A DNA stretch of 64,000 bases from DATFVJ01 sp963851085 (lineage in GTDB: Bacteria > Actinomycetota > Actinomycetes > Streptosporangiales > Streptosporangiaceae). This document shows positions 39,803-48,777 of this stretch, piece after piece. Each line of letters begins with the position of its first letter. Position 1 is the first letter of the stretch. The notes below the pieces were generated by a model. That model had not been told where the DNA came from. It did not search any database and saw only the letters and a program-made list of their open reading frames with translations. The position numbers were made by a program, and so were the translations under genes. The stretch lies in contig CAWKNX010000010.1 in assembly GCA_963851085.1 (NCBI GenBank), positions 558,001 through 622,000 on the forward strand. The letters run 5' to 3'.

Positions 39803-40893
39803 CGGCAGTACTTGACGAGCGGCTGCTCGACCAGCCGAATCTGCTCGAGGCGGCCGATCCCGGCGGCATGCTGCGGCAGGTAGCGTCGTCTGCCGCGCAG
39901 GTCCGCAGCGCACAGCGGGCGGCAGCGGAGACGGATCTCGCCGCCATCGTCGGGCCTGGGCGGCCGAGGGCGATCGTGGTGACAGGGATGGGGGGCTCGG
40001 GAATCGCGGGCGACATGTTGTCCGCCGTGTGCGGTCTCGGCTGCCCGGTGGCTGTGACGACGGTCCACGACTACCAGCTGCCCGGCTGGGCCGGAGCGGC
40101 CGACCTGGTGATCGCGGTCTCGTGCTCCGGCTCGACCGAGGAGACGCTGAACGTGGCGCACGAGGCGGTGCGCCGTGGTTGCAGGCTCGCCGCGGTTGGC
40201 GCGGCGCGATCGCCGCTTGCCGAACTCGCCGCGCAGGCGCGCGCGCCATTCATCCCGGTCGTCTCCGCGGGCATGCCACGTTCCACGCTGTGGGGCCTGT
40301 CCATCCCGCTGGTCGCGATCGCGCAGCGGCTCGGCCTCGCCGAGATCGGCCCGGACACCTACGAGGAGACGGCCAAGCTGCTTGAGGACATATCCCACCG
40401 CTGCCGCCCGGCCAGCGAGTCCTTCGTCAACCCGGCCAAGGTTCTCGCGGCCGAACTGGCCGGCTGCCTGCCGATGATCTGGGGTACGTCCCCGCTCACC
40501 GGAGTGGTCGCGAACCGGTTCGCCGGCCAGCTCAATGAGAACGCCAAGCTTCCCGCACTGCCGGGGGTGCTGCCTGAAGCCAACCACAATCAGGTGGTCC
40601 CGTTCGACGGCCCGCTCGGGTCGCCGGACGCCCCGCTCCCGCTCCGCCTCGTGCTGCTCACAGACACCCGCGTGCACCCGCAGGTGACCAAGCGGCTCAG
40701 GGCGTCGGCTCAGCTGGCATCCGAACGCGGCATGGGGGTAACGGAGCTGTCCGCCGGGGGTGATCATCCGTTGCTGCGCCTGGCCAGCCTCATTCAGCTG
40801 ATCGACTACGCGACGGTGTACCTTGCGCTTGGCAGCAGTGTCGATCCGAGCCCGATCAACGCCATCCAGGAGCTGAAGGCACGGATCGCCTAG
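39799..40893 (+). CDS. SIS-domain phosphoglucose/phosphomannose isomerase-like protein
   Basis: The 364-residue protein has a SIS fold with VVTGMGGSGIAGDMLSAV, LVIAVSCSGSTEETLNVAH and a second SIS half near LPMIWGTSPLTGVVANRFAGQ and LNENAKLPALPGVLPEANHNQ. Members of this family (bacterial PGI/PMI) interconvert fructose-6-phosphate with glucose-6- or mannose-6-phosphate. Location after manB suggests it supplies mannose-6-phosphate, as proposed for Rv3256c. GTG 39799 overlaps the Trm112-like stop. Substrate preference cannot be deduced. Confidence 0.88.
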   Translation: MTAVLDERLLDQPNLLEAADPGGMLRQVASSAAQVRSAQRAAAETDLAAIVGPGRPRAIVVTGMGGSGIAGDMLSAVCGLGCPVAVTTVHDYQLPGWAGAADLVIAVSCSGSTEETLNVAHEAVRRGCRLAAVGAARSPLAELAAQARAPFIPVVSAGMPRSTLWGLSIPLVAIAQRLGLAEIGPDTYEETAKLLEDISHRCRPASESFVNPAKVLAAELAGCLPMIWGTSPLTGVVANRFAGQLNENAKLPALPGVLPEANHNQVVPFDGPLGSPDAPLPLRLVLLTDTRVHPQVTKRLRASAQLASERGMGVTELSAGGDHPLLRLASLIQLIDYATVYLALGSSVDPSPINAIQELKARIA

Positions 40894-41047
40894 CATCTGG
40901 TGCTGAGCTCAGGCGCCTGAATCCCGTGGCCGGCCTGGTGTGCAGGGCTGAGGCTGGGAAACAGGCACGAAGTACCGCCTGAGCAGCAGATACGTAGGCG
41001 GGACCGGCGCCGGGACAGGAGCCGGATCCGGAGCAGTGCAGGGAAGG

Positions 41048-42028
41048 ATGGTGCCCATCGCCGAGAGTAGGCCGAGGGCAATCTTCGCGGCCCTCGGCGC
41101 GAACCTGGGCATCGCGCTGACGAAATTCGTGGCTTTCCTCGTCACCGGGTCGTCTTCGCTGCTCGCGGAGTCGGTGCACTCGCTCGCCGACACCGGAAAC
41201 CAGGGGCTGCTGCTTGTCGGCCGCAAGAAGGCGAAGCAGTCGGAGACGATTGAGCATCCGTTCGGGTTCGGCGCGGAGCGGTATGTCTACGCGTTCCTCG
41301 TGGCCGTCGTCCTTTTCACGGCCGGGGGCGTGTTCTCGGTGTACGAAGGCTGGCACAAGATCACCGATCCGCACCCGGTGCGCGACCCGCTGATCGCGTT
41401 CGTCGTGCTCGGCATCGCGGTCGGTCTTGAGGGTTTCTCGCTGCGCACCGCCGTGCGCGAGTCGAACATGGTCCGCGGCCGGCGCGGCTGGGTGTCCTTC
41501 ATCCGCCGCACCAAGGCACCAGAACTTCCTGTCGTGCTCCTTGAGGACTTCGCCGCGCTTATCGGCCTGGCCTGCGCCCTGTGCGGGGTCACGGCCGCGG
41601 TGATCACAGGCAACGGTGTGTGGGACGGCGTCGGGTCGCTCGCGATCGGCCTGCTGCTCGGCTGTGTCGCCGTCGTGCTCGCGGTGGAGATGAAGAGCCT
41701 GCTGATCGGGGAGTCGGCAAGCGCGGACACGCAGCGCAGGATCGTCGCGGCCTTGGAGGCCGGGCCGGAGTTCCAGTGCGTCATCCACCTTCGCACCCTG
41801 CATCTGGGCCCCGATTCCCTCCTGGTCGCCGCCAAGATGGGGGTGCGCGGGGACGAGACCGCGGCCCAGATCACGCGCGCTATCGATGCGGCGGAAACCC
41901 GGGTCCGCCGGGCCGTGCCGATCGCCGAACTGATCTACCTCGAACCCGATCTCTACAAGCCGGCGAAGGCGGACGCGACCGACCCGGCGATGCGCAGCGT
42001 CCACCCCACCGCCGAGACGGACATATAG
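41048..42028 (+). CDS. Cation diffusion facilitator (CDF) family transporter
   Basis: The 326-residue membrane protein has about six helices. ALTKFVAFLVTGSSSLLAESVHSLADTGNQ contains the H-x3-D metal site of helix 2 and HPFGFGAERY the loop after it; LLEDFAALIGLACAL contains an acidic E-D pair where helix 5 usually has HxxxD. A cytoplasmic domain follows. CDF proteins export Zn2+, Fe2+ or Mn2+ by proton antiport. ATG 41048 is used; GTG 41036 and 41051 are possible and the ribosome binding site is ambiguous. It is transcribed with or just after the manB operon (155-bp gap). Confidence 0.88.
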   Translation: MVPIAESRPRAIFAALGANLGIALTKFVAFLVTGSSSLLAESVHSLADTGNQGLLLVGRKKAKQSETIEHPFGFGAERYVYAFLVAVVLFTAGGVFSVYEGWHKITDPHPVRDPLIAFVVLGIAVGLEGFSLRTAVRESNMVRGRRGWVSFIRRTKAPELPVVLLEDFAALIGLACALCGVTAAVITGNGVWDGVGSLAIGLLLGCVAVVLAVEMKSLLIGESASADTQRRIVAALEAGPEFQCVIHLRTLHLGPDSLLVAAKMGVRGDETAAQITRAIDAAETRVRRAVPIAELIYLEPDLYKPAKADATDPAMRSVHPTAETDI

Positions 42029-42214
42029 GCCACTTAACGGCTGCGCGGAGGCCACGTCCAGGCATTGCGCCCCCCGTTTCCGGCCGCGGTTCACCCGCGC
42101 CCGCGGCTCGTGAACGCGGCCCGCCCGGGTGCCGTCGGCAAGGTGTGCGTGCCCTTTGGGTAGATGTGCCTACCGATACGGTGCCGCAGCCCGTAGCTAC
42201 GCCATTATGGCGCT

Positions 42215-44030
42215 ATGCGAAGTGCCATTTACCGCCGCCTCGGTGCGGTGTTGTTCCTGGTGGCACTCGCCTTTGGCGCGATCATGCTGGGCCGGTTCCT
42301 GGGCCGCAGGGGGCTGCCCTGGGCGGCCAACTTCGGCAGCATCGCGGCGTTCTTCGTCGCCTGCATCGCGCTGCTCACCCCCCTGCTCGGCCGGGTGATG
42401 CGCTGGCTGGGCGGCCCGCTGCCGATCGCCCGTATCGGCATCCCGCAGGCTAAGGACGACCTCGCGGCGGCGCTCAGCCGGCAGTGGACGACCGAGGAGC
42501 GGCTGCGCCGGATCAACGATCCGCGCCCGCTGCCGGTGCGGTGGGAGGTTACCCCGACCGCACAGGCGGCGATGCCCGGCGTACCCCACGACGTGAGCGA
42601 CGACGACGCGGCGGCGGGCTGGGCGGCCGAACTCGCTGGCCAGTTCGACGACATCGTGCCCGCCTTCTACCGTGTGCCGTCGCGTCGGCTGGTCATCCTC
42701 GGCGCGGCGGGCGCGGGAAAAAGCGTCCTGGCCATCAAGCTGGCCCGCGGGCTGCTGGCCGCCCGGCGCAGCGGGATGGCGGTGCCGGTCATCGTCCCGG
42801 CGGCGACCTGGGACCCGCAGGGCGAGGGTCTGCTCGACTGGCTCGCCGGCCAGCTCGGCCACAACCACCCCGGGCTCGCCGTGCGGGTGCGGGCCGCGAC
42901 CGGCGAGACGACCACGCTCGCGTACGCGCTCGCCTCCGACGGGGTGCTCCCGATCATCGACGGCCTGGACGAGCTGCCTGAGCCGCAGCGCGGCAAGGCG
43001 CTCACCGAGATCAACGCCGTGGGCTCTGATGTCCCGCTGGTGGTGACCTGCCGGCCGGAGGAGTATCTGGGCGCCGTCGCGGCCGCGGGCCGGGCGGTCT
43101 CGCGGGCGGTGGTCGTCGAACTGCTCCCGCTGCGCGTGCCGCAGGTCGAGACCTACCTCGGCGAGGCCACCGCGGCCACCCTCGCCGGGCGCTGGCGCGC
43201 GGTCTTCGACCGGCTGGACGCCGAGCCTGACGGGCCGTTGACGAGCGCGCTTTCGACTCCGCTGATGCTCTGGCTGGCCCGGACGGTCTATGAGCGCAGC
43301 GACAGCGATCCGGGCGAGCTCGCCGACGCGGCGCGCTTCAGCGACCAGGAGACCATCGAGCATCATCTGCTCGACGCGTTCATACCCGCGGTCTACTCCA
43401 GCGCTGCTGGCTCCTCGCCGCGCCCACGCTTTCGCTGCCCTCGACCGGCGGGCGCGCATCTATCTGAGGCTGGTCTCGCGGGCCTGCCTGTGCGGGATCC
43501 TTTACCTGTGGGCCGGACCGCGGGTCGCGACCGCCTACGGCGTCTTCGCGGTGGCCGCCCTGGTGACCTGCCTGGCCATGGGCGGGCTGGGCGGCGGATC
43601 GGAAGCCTATCTCGACGCGCGCATCTGGCTCGCCTGCGGCCGCCGGATGCCCTGGCGATTGATGACGTTCCTGGTGGACGCGCACCGGCGCGGGGTGCTG
43701 CGGCAGGTCGGCGCCGTCTATCAGTTCCGCCACATCCGGCTGCAGCAGCGCCTGTCCGCCGCGCACCCGCGCTGGGTGCCCCGTTTCCTGGCCTGGGCCG
43801 AACGCATGTCGGCGACGCCGTTGGGTCAAGATGCCATCCGGTTCGTCAACGATCTCGACTACGGCCCGGCTGTATCGGTCGCCGCCGACGAAGCGCGGGC
43901 GCGTCAGTACGGCTGGCAGATCACCACGAGCAGGGGCGGCCTCGTACGCACCTACCGCGACCCGCGTTTCGACTCCTTGACCGATGCTCCAGCGGACGAA
44001 ACGGCCGCGGATGACCGAGCCCTGCAGTGA
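42215..44030 (+). pseudogene. NACHT-type NTPase membrane protein, broken by frameshift and internal deletion
   Basis: The first frame (from ATG 42215) has two N-terminal membrane helices, then a P-loop GAAGAGKSVLAIKLARGLLA, Walker B-like VLPIIDGLDELPEPQRGKAL and VTCRPEEYLGAV, typical of actinobacterial NACHT proteins. It stays convincing to about 43400 (FIPAVYSS) and then turns into Arg/Pro-rich nonsense. The conserved C-terminal part (RMPWRLMTFLVDAHRRGVLR, VYQFRHIRLQQRL) continues in the +1 frame to TGA 44028-44030. The normal middle region between these parts is shorter than I expect, so a deletion probably accompanies the shift near 43390-43440. Such proteins are signalling or defence-type ATPases of unknown target. 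Confidence 0.7.
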
Positions 44031-44120
44031 CGCCAATCCTTGCGCTGACGCCCAGCCTGGCCGTGACACCGGCCTCGGCTGACGCCAATCCCGGCCGAGG
44101 CGCCAAGCCTGGCGGTGACG

Positions 44121-44519
44121 CTAGCCGTGGATGCGGCCAGCACCCCGTGGTGACGGCGGACCCCGCCATAACCTCGGCTCCTGCGGCGGCCGGGTGCCGA
44201 GCAGGCGCTGCGCGCGTTCCTGCTCGAAGACCAGCGCCCGAGCCCGCCCAAGCCGCCCCGTGCTTACGCCCAGATCCGCCACCGCGGCGCGCACCGCAGG
44301 CTCCGCGAGCACCCGCAGCCCGAAAGCCAGAGCGGCCGGGCTGATGTCGAACCTTCGCTCGATCGAGAGTGCCGCCGCCACCGCATCCATGTCGCGCTCG
44401 GTGAACTGCCGGTGGCCCCGGTGCCCGGGCTGAACCGGCGGGAGCAGGCCGAGCGACTCCCGGTAGCGGAGCATCCGGGGTGAGGTACCGAGCCTTCGTG
44501 CGGCCTCCGTGATACGCAT
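44121..44519 (-). CDS. MerR-family transcriptional regulator
   Basis: The 132-residue protein has a MerR winged helix at the N-terminus (MRITEAARRLGTSPRMLRYR, then GLLPPVQPGHRGHRQFTERD) and a short helical C-terminal part without Cys metal ligands. The usual helix-turn-helix start is intact, but the dimerisation helix is short and the last 25 residues are Pro/Arg-rich. It is divergent from the tandem SAHase genes across a 228-bp gap. A direct repeat ATTCTT (44527-44532, 44535-44540) stands just upstream of its start. It may regulate itself or the SAHase operon. Confidence 0.85.
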   Translation of the reverse strand: MRITEAARRLGTSPRMLRYRESLGLLPPVQPGHRGHRQFTERDMDAVAAALSIERRFDISPAALAFGLRVLAEPAVRAAVADLGVSTGRLGRARALVFEQERAQRLLGTRPPQEPRLWRGPPSPRGAGRIHG

Positions 44520-44747
44520 GGCATCGATTCTTACATTCTTGTGTCAGGAACAGCAAAGAGAGACATACGAATAGGGGTCAGTCGCCTTACGCTTGGAACG
44601 AGCAACAGCACGAGCACCCAATGTGATCACGGCGGACCACCACGAAGGCCGCCGTCCGTCAGAGCGGGGCACCCGCCCACGGGCGGAGTACCAACAGCGG
44701 CGGCCACCGGCGCCGCAGCATCCCAAACGAATATCGCGGAGGACCGC

Positions 44748-46199
44748 ATGCCAGCCGAACCGTTCAAGGTTGCCGACATCTCGCTCGCCGATTTCGGGCG
44801 CAAGGAGATCCGTCTCGCCGAGCACGAGATGCCCGGCCTGATGGCGTTGCGTGCCGAATTCGCGGCGGCTCAGCCGCTGGCGGGCGCGCGCATCACCGGT
44901 TCGCTGCACATGACCGTGCAGACGGCCGTGCTCATCGAGACCCTCACCGCGCTCGGCGCACAGGTGCGCTGGGCAAGCTGCAACATCTTCTCCACCCAGG
45001 ACCATGCGGCGGCCGCCGTCGCGGTCGGGCCCGCGGGTACACCGGACGCGCCGGCCGGCATCCCGGTCTTCGCCTGGAAGGGCGAAACCCTTGAGGAGTA
45101 CTGGTGGTGCACCGAGCAGGCGCTCACCTGGCCTGGCGGCCCGGGCGAAGGGTCCGGTCCCAACATGATCCTCGATGACGGTGGCGACGCCACCATGCTC
45201 GTGCACAAGGGCGCGGAGTACGAGAAGGCCGGGGGAGTGCCCGCTCCGGACGACGACGATCCGGATGAGTGGAAGGTGATCTGCGGCGTGCTCACCCGGT
45301 CGCTCGCCGAGCACCCGGGCAAATGGGGGTCCGTGGCGGCGACAATCCGCGGGGTCACGGAAGAGACCACCACGGGCGTGCACCGGCTGTACGAGATGCA
45401 GCGCGCGGGCACGCTGCTCTTCCCCGCGATCAACGTGAACGACTCGGTGACGAAGTCGAAGTTCGACAACAAGTACGGCTGCAGGCATTCCCTGGTGGAT
45501 GGCATCAACCGGGCCACGGATGTGCTGATCGGCGGCAAGGTCGTCGTGGTGTGCGGTTACGGCGATGTCGGGAAGGGCTGCGCGCAGTCGCTGAGCGGCC
45601 AGGGCGCCCGCGTCGTGATCACCGAGATCGACCCGATCTGCGCGCTTCAGGCGGCCATGGATGGCTACCAGGTCGCGACGCTCGAAGACGTCCTGAGCGT
45701 GGCGGACATCTTCGTCACCGCGACGGGCAACCGCGACATCATCACCGCCGCGGACATGGCGGCGATGAAGCATCAGGCGATCGTCGGGAATATCGGCCAC
45801 TTCGACAATGAGATCGACATGACCGGGCTGGCCAGGACGCCGGGGGTCCGGAGGATCAACATCAAGCCACAGGTCGACGAATGGGTCTTCCCCGACGGCC
45901 ACTCCATCCTCGTCCTGTCCGAAGGGCGACTGCTCAACCTTGGCAATGCGACCGGCCACCCGAGTTTCGTGATGTCCAACAGCTTCGCCAACCAGGTGAT
46001 CGCCCAGATCGAACTGTTCGGGCGGACACAGGACTACCCACTTGGTGTGCACACGCTGCCCAAGCACCTGGACGAGAAGGTGGCCAGGCTGCATCTGGAC
46101 GCGCTCGGCGTCAGGCTCACCCAGCTCACCAAGGACCAGGCTGACTACATCGGGGTGCCGGTGGACGGCCCGTACAAGCCCGATCACTACCGCTATTGA
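44748..46199 (+). CDS. ahcY: Adenosylhomocysteinase (S-adenosyl-L-homocysteine hydrolase), bacterial long form
   Basis: The 483-residue enzyme has the SAHase features: HMTVQTAVLIETLTALGAQVRW, STQDHAAA, NAD-binding GYGDVGKGCAQSLSG, and the C-terminal KPDHYRY whose Lys/Tyr reach the NAD of the partner subunit. The about 40-residue insert before the active site (WKGETLEEYWWCTEQ region) shows the eukaryotic/bacterial long type. It hydrolyses SAH to adenosine and homocysteine, keeping methyltransferases free of product inhibition. ATG 44748 has GGAGG at 738-742 of that kilobase, 5 nt spacing. The stop overlaps the TTG start of a second SAHase-like gene. Confidence 0.97.
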   Translation: MPAEPFKVADISLADFGRKEIRLAEHEMPGLMALRAEFAAAQPLAGARITGSLHMTVQTAVLIETLTALGAQVRWASCNIFSTQDHAAAAVAVGPAGTPDAPAGIPVFAWKGETLEEYWWCTEQALTWPGGPGEGSGPNMILDDGGDATMLVHKGAEYEKAGGVPAPDDDDPDEWKVICGVLTRSLAEHPGKWGSVAATIRGVTEETTTGVHRLYEMQRAGTLLFPAINVNDSVTKSKFDNKYGCRHSLVDGINRATDVLIGGKVVVVCGYGDVGKGCAQSLSGQGARVVITEIDPICALQAAMDGYQVATLEDVLSVADIFVTATGNRDIITAADMAAMKHQAIVGNIGHFDNEIDMTGLARTPGVRRINIKPQVDEWVFPDGHSILVLSEGRLLNLGNATGHPSFVMSNSFANQVIAQIELFGRTQDYPLGVHTLPKHLDEKVARLHLDALGVRLTQLTKDQADYIGVPVDGPYKPDHYRY

Positions 46200-47503
46200 G
46201 GCACGTGGACGCATTGAGCAGCGCCGGCGACGGCAGCGTGGCCGTCGTTTCGGCGATCGCCGACCCCGGGCTCGCCGAGCCCGGGGTGCGGCGTGTCGAG
46301 TGGGCCGACCACGCCATGCCGGTGCTCCGCCGCATACGCGAGCGGTTCGCTGTGGAGCGGCCGCTTGATGGCCTGAAAATCTCGGCTTGCCTGCACGTCA
46401 CCGCGGAGACCGCCGCGCTCGTCCGGGTCCTGCTCGCAGGCGGGGCGCGGGTCTTCCTGGCCGCGTCCAATCCGTTGTCTACGCAGGACGAGGTCGCGGC
46501 CGCGCTCGCGGGGCGGTACGGCGCCGCCGTCTTCGCCCGCGCGGGCGTTGACCGCGCCACCTACTACCGCAGCATTCACCAGGCCATCGAGGCAGGCCCC
46601 GACCTGGTGCTCGACGACGGCTGCGATCTGGTCAATACTCTGCACAGCGAACGGGCGGACCTGGTCGGGGGGGTCCGGGGCGGGTGCGAATCCACCACGA
46701 CAGGCGTGATAAGGCTGCGCGGTATGGCCGCCGCGGGTGAACTGGGCTTCCCGATGGTGGCGGCCAACGACACGCCGGTAAAGCGCATGTCGGACAACAG
46801 GTACGGGACCGGCCAATCGGTCCTTGATGGCATCCTGCGTGCCACTAACACGCTGCTGGCCGGCCGGACCGTGGTCGTTGCGGGTTACGGCTACTGCGGC
46901 AAGGGCCTGGCCGAGCGGGCCCGCGGTCTCGGCGCTCAGGTGATCGTCACCGAGGTCGATCCGGTGGCCGCCCTGGAGGCCGTCATGCAGGGTTTCCGCG
47001 TACTGCCGATGAGGAGCGCCGCGCCGCTCGGGGACGTGTTCATCACCGCGACAGGAAACCGTGGCGTGATCGCGGGTGATCATCTGACGCTCATGCGTGA
47101 CGGTGCGATTCTCGCCAACGCCGGGCATTTCGACGTGGAGGTGGACATCGGTGCGCTGGCCGACCAGGCGGTAGCCGTGAACCGCGGGGTGCGCCCGGAC
47201 ACCGACGAGTACGTCCTTCCTGGCGGGCGCCGCCTGCTGCTGCTCGCCGAGGGCCGGCTGGTAAATCTGGTCGCGGCCGAGGGCCATCCGCCCGCCGTCA
47301 TGGACCTTTCCTTCGCCACCCAGGCTCTGGCCATCGCCTGGCTCGCGAAGCTACCCGGTGACCTCGCTCCCGGCGTGCACGACGTGCCCGCCGAAATCGA
47401 CACCGAGGTCGCCAAGCTCGCACTCGCCTCCCTGGCGGTGGACATCGACACGCTGACACAAGGGCAGCGGGAGTACCTGGAATCCTGGCGCCACGGCTCC
47501 TGA
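46196..47503 (+). CDS. Second SAHase-like protein, short archaeal/Thermotoga-type form
   Basis: The 435-residue protein is homologous to the preceding AhcY but lacks the long-form insert and ends EYLESWRHGS instead of KPDHYRY. Short SAHases with a C-terminal Trp-Arg/His ending are known from archaea and Thermotoga, and one archaeal member prefers S-inosylhomocysteine. It keeps the substrate- and NAD-binding motifs: SNPLSTQDEVAAAL, CESTTTGVIRL, DNRYGTGQSVLDGI, VVVAGYGYCGKGLAERA. TTG 46196 overlaps the ahcY stop (TTGA), so it is translated right after AhcY. It may hydrolyse SAH, a deaminated SAH, or another thioether nucleoside; this is inference. Confidence 0.88.
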   Translation: MRHVDALSSAGDGSVAVVSAIADPGLAEPGVRRVEWADHAMPVLRRIRERFAVERPLDGLKISACLHVTAETAALVRVLLAGGARVFLAASNPLSTQDEVAAALAGRYGAAVFARAGVDRATYYRSIHQAIEAGPDLVLDDGCDLVNTLHSERADLVGGVRGGCESTTTGVIRLRGMAAAGELGFPMVAANDTPVKRMSDNRYGTGQSVLDGILRATNTLLAGRTVVVAGYGYCGKGLAERARGLGAQVIVTEVDPVAALEAVMQGFRVLPMRSAAPLGDVFITATGNRGVIAGDHLTLMRDGAILANAGHFDVEVDIGALADQAVAVNRGVRPDTDEYVLPGGRRLLLLAEGRLVNLVAAEGHPPAVMDLSFATQALAIAWLAKLPGDLAPGVHDVPAEIDTEVAKLALASLAVDIDTLTQGQREYLESWRHGS

Positions 47504-47580
47504 CCCCATGATCGTGGTCGGTTACCCGTAAAATCCCACGGCTGTCAATATGCACCATCGCCTTGACCCACGGCGGCTTT

Positions 47581-47633
47581 CATGATCGCGGTAACTTTTC
47601 CGCACATACCGCCGAGAAGTTACCGCGATCATG
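47581..47633. repeat. Dispersed palindromic element, copy 2
   Basis: CATGATCGCGGTAACTT (47581-47597) is the perfect 17-bp reverse complement of 47617-47633, around a 19-nt centre. It matches the element at 2256-2308 in length (53 bp) and in both ends. It lies between the SAHase operon and the convergent DUF72 gene. Confidence 0.85.
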
Positions 47634-47715
47634 AAGCGGGCGGTGCCCAAGCCGTTCTACTCGTGCCCGGACGCGCCATCGATCTTGGACGGTCGGCGGC
47701 CCGCCCGGGCCGATC

Positions 47716-48574
47716 TCAGGGATCGAGGGTGTCGCCCGGCGGTGGGGTGCGGGTTACCTCGCGGCCAGCCCGCCGGAGGATGGCCGCGAACGCGGCGGCG
47801 TCGTGTAGCGCCGCGCCACCCTGGTCGTTGTTGAAGTAGACGTATACGTCCGCGTCCTCAGCCCAGGTGTCCGTGATCCGCTCCGCCCACGATGTCAGCG
47901 CTCGCTGCCCGTAACGTGGCCATGGGCTCGCCGCCCCCTCATGGAATCGCAGGTAACCCCAGCCCGCCGTGTCCCAGAGCGGGGTGAGCGGATGCCCGAG
48001 CCGGTCAGTCCAGACCAGCGCCGCGTGGTGCCGCGTGAGCACCTGCCGCACCTCGCTGCTCCACCAGGACTCGTGCCGCGGCTCGACCGCGACCATAACG
48101 GGTGTGCGCAGGCCCGGGATCGCGGCCTCGCCGGCCTGCCGCCCCGCCGGAACCGCCGGAACCGGCCGAACTGCCGGAACCGGTCTGCCCGAATTCACGA
48201 AGACACGCGTCGAGCCGCTCCGGCTCCGCGGCGAGGTTCGGGGGTAGCTGGAGCAATATGGGGCCAAGCCTGTCGCCGAGACCTACGGCAGCGCCGAGCA
48301 GCCGGGCAACCGGTTCCGCGGGATCGCGCAGCCGCTTGATGTGGGTGAGGAAACGGCTCGCCTTGACCGCCATGACAAAGTCACCGGGTGTCCTGTCGTG
48401 CCAGTCGGTGAAGGTTTCGCGGGCGGGCAGCCGGTAGAACGCGTTGTTGTTCTCCACGGTGGCGAAATGCTCGGCGTAATGCTCGAGCCAGCGGCGCTGC
48501 GGCACGCCCGCTGGATACAGGACTCCTCGCCAGTCCCGGTATTGCCAGCCGGAGGTCCCGACGTGAACAGGCAT
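47716..48574 (-). pseudogene. DUF72 (YecE-like) gene with a frameshift at a repeat-rich insertion
   Basis: From ATG 48574 the first frame reads MPVHVGTSGWQYRDWRGVLY, ENNNAFYRLPARETFTDW and ILLQLPPNLAAEPERLDACL, the DUF72 TIM-barrel family. After that it enters a Gly/Ser-rich stretch encoded by GGTTCCGGC-type 9-bp repeats (48146-48181 on plus). The second half, AVEPRHESWWSSEVRQVL to VYVYFNNDQGGAALHDA, continues in the +1 frame to TAG/TGA near 47716. Homologues join the two parts directly, so an insertion of repeat sequence seems to have broken the frame. The merged protein would be about 285 residues. DUF72 function is unknown. Confidence 0.7.
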
Positions 48575-48728
48575 CGCCACAGTTGTACCCGCACTTCCAG
48601 CCGGAGCGCTCAGGTGAAGCTCTTGATCGATGACCCGTTGGGCGGTCCATAGGCCGCCTTCTGGGCCATCGATCATGAAACTGTGGCACGCGTGTGTTCC
48701 CGTAGATCGCCCCACGCAGCGGTGTCAG

Positions 48729-48766
48729 GCTGTGCCAGCCGGGGGCCGCCCCGGAACCCCCGCAGG
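48729..48766. repeat. Single copy of the GC-rich intergenic repeat family
   Basis: The sequence GCCAGCCGGGGGCCG followed by CCCCGGAACCCCCGC is a near copy of the 39-bp unit repeated at 11471-11588. It lies between the DUF72 and RDD genes. Confidence 0.75.
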
Positions 48767-48777
48767 CCCGCTGATGG

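Noticed and set aside
44520..44747. SAH riboswitch upstream of ahcY
   Set aside because: The conserved core (GAGGAGCGCUGC-type) is not present; no convincing pseudoknot could be drawn.
44544..46214. 556-codon open frame opposite ahcY
   Set aside because: Antisense shadow caused by high GC at third positions; ahcY is certain.
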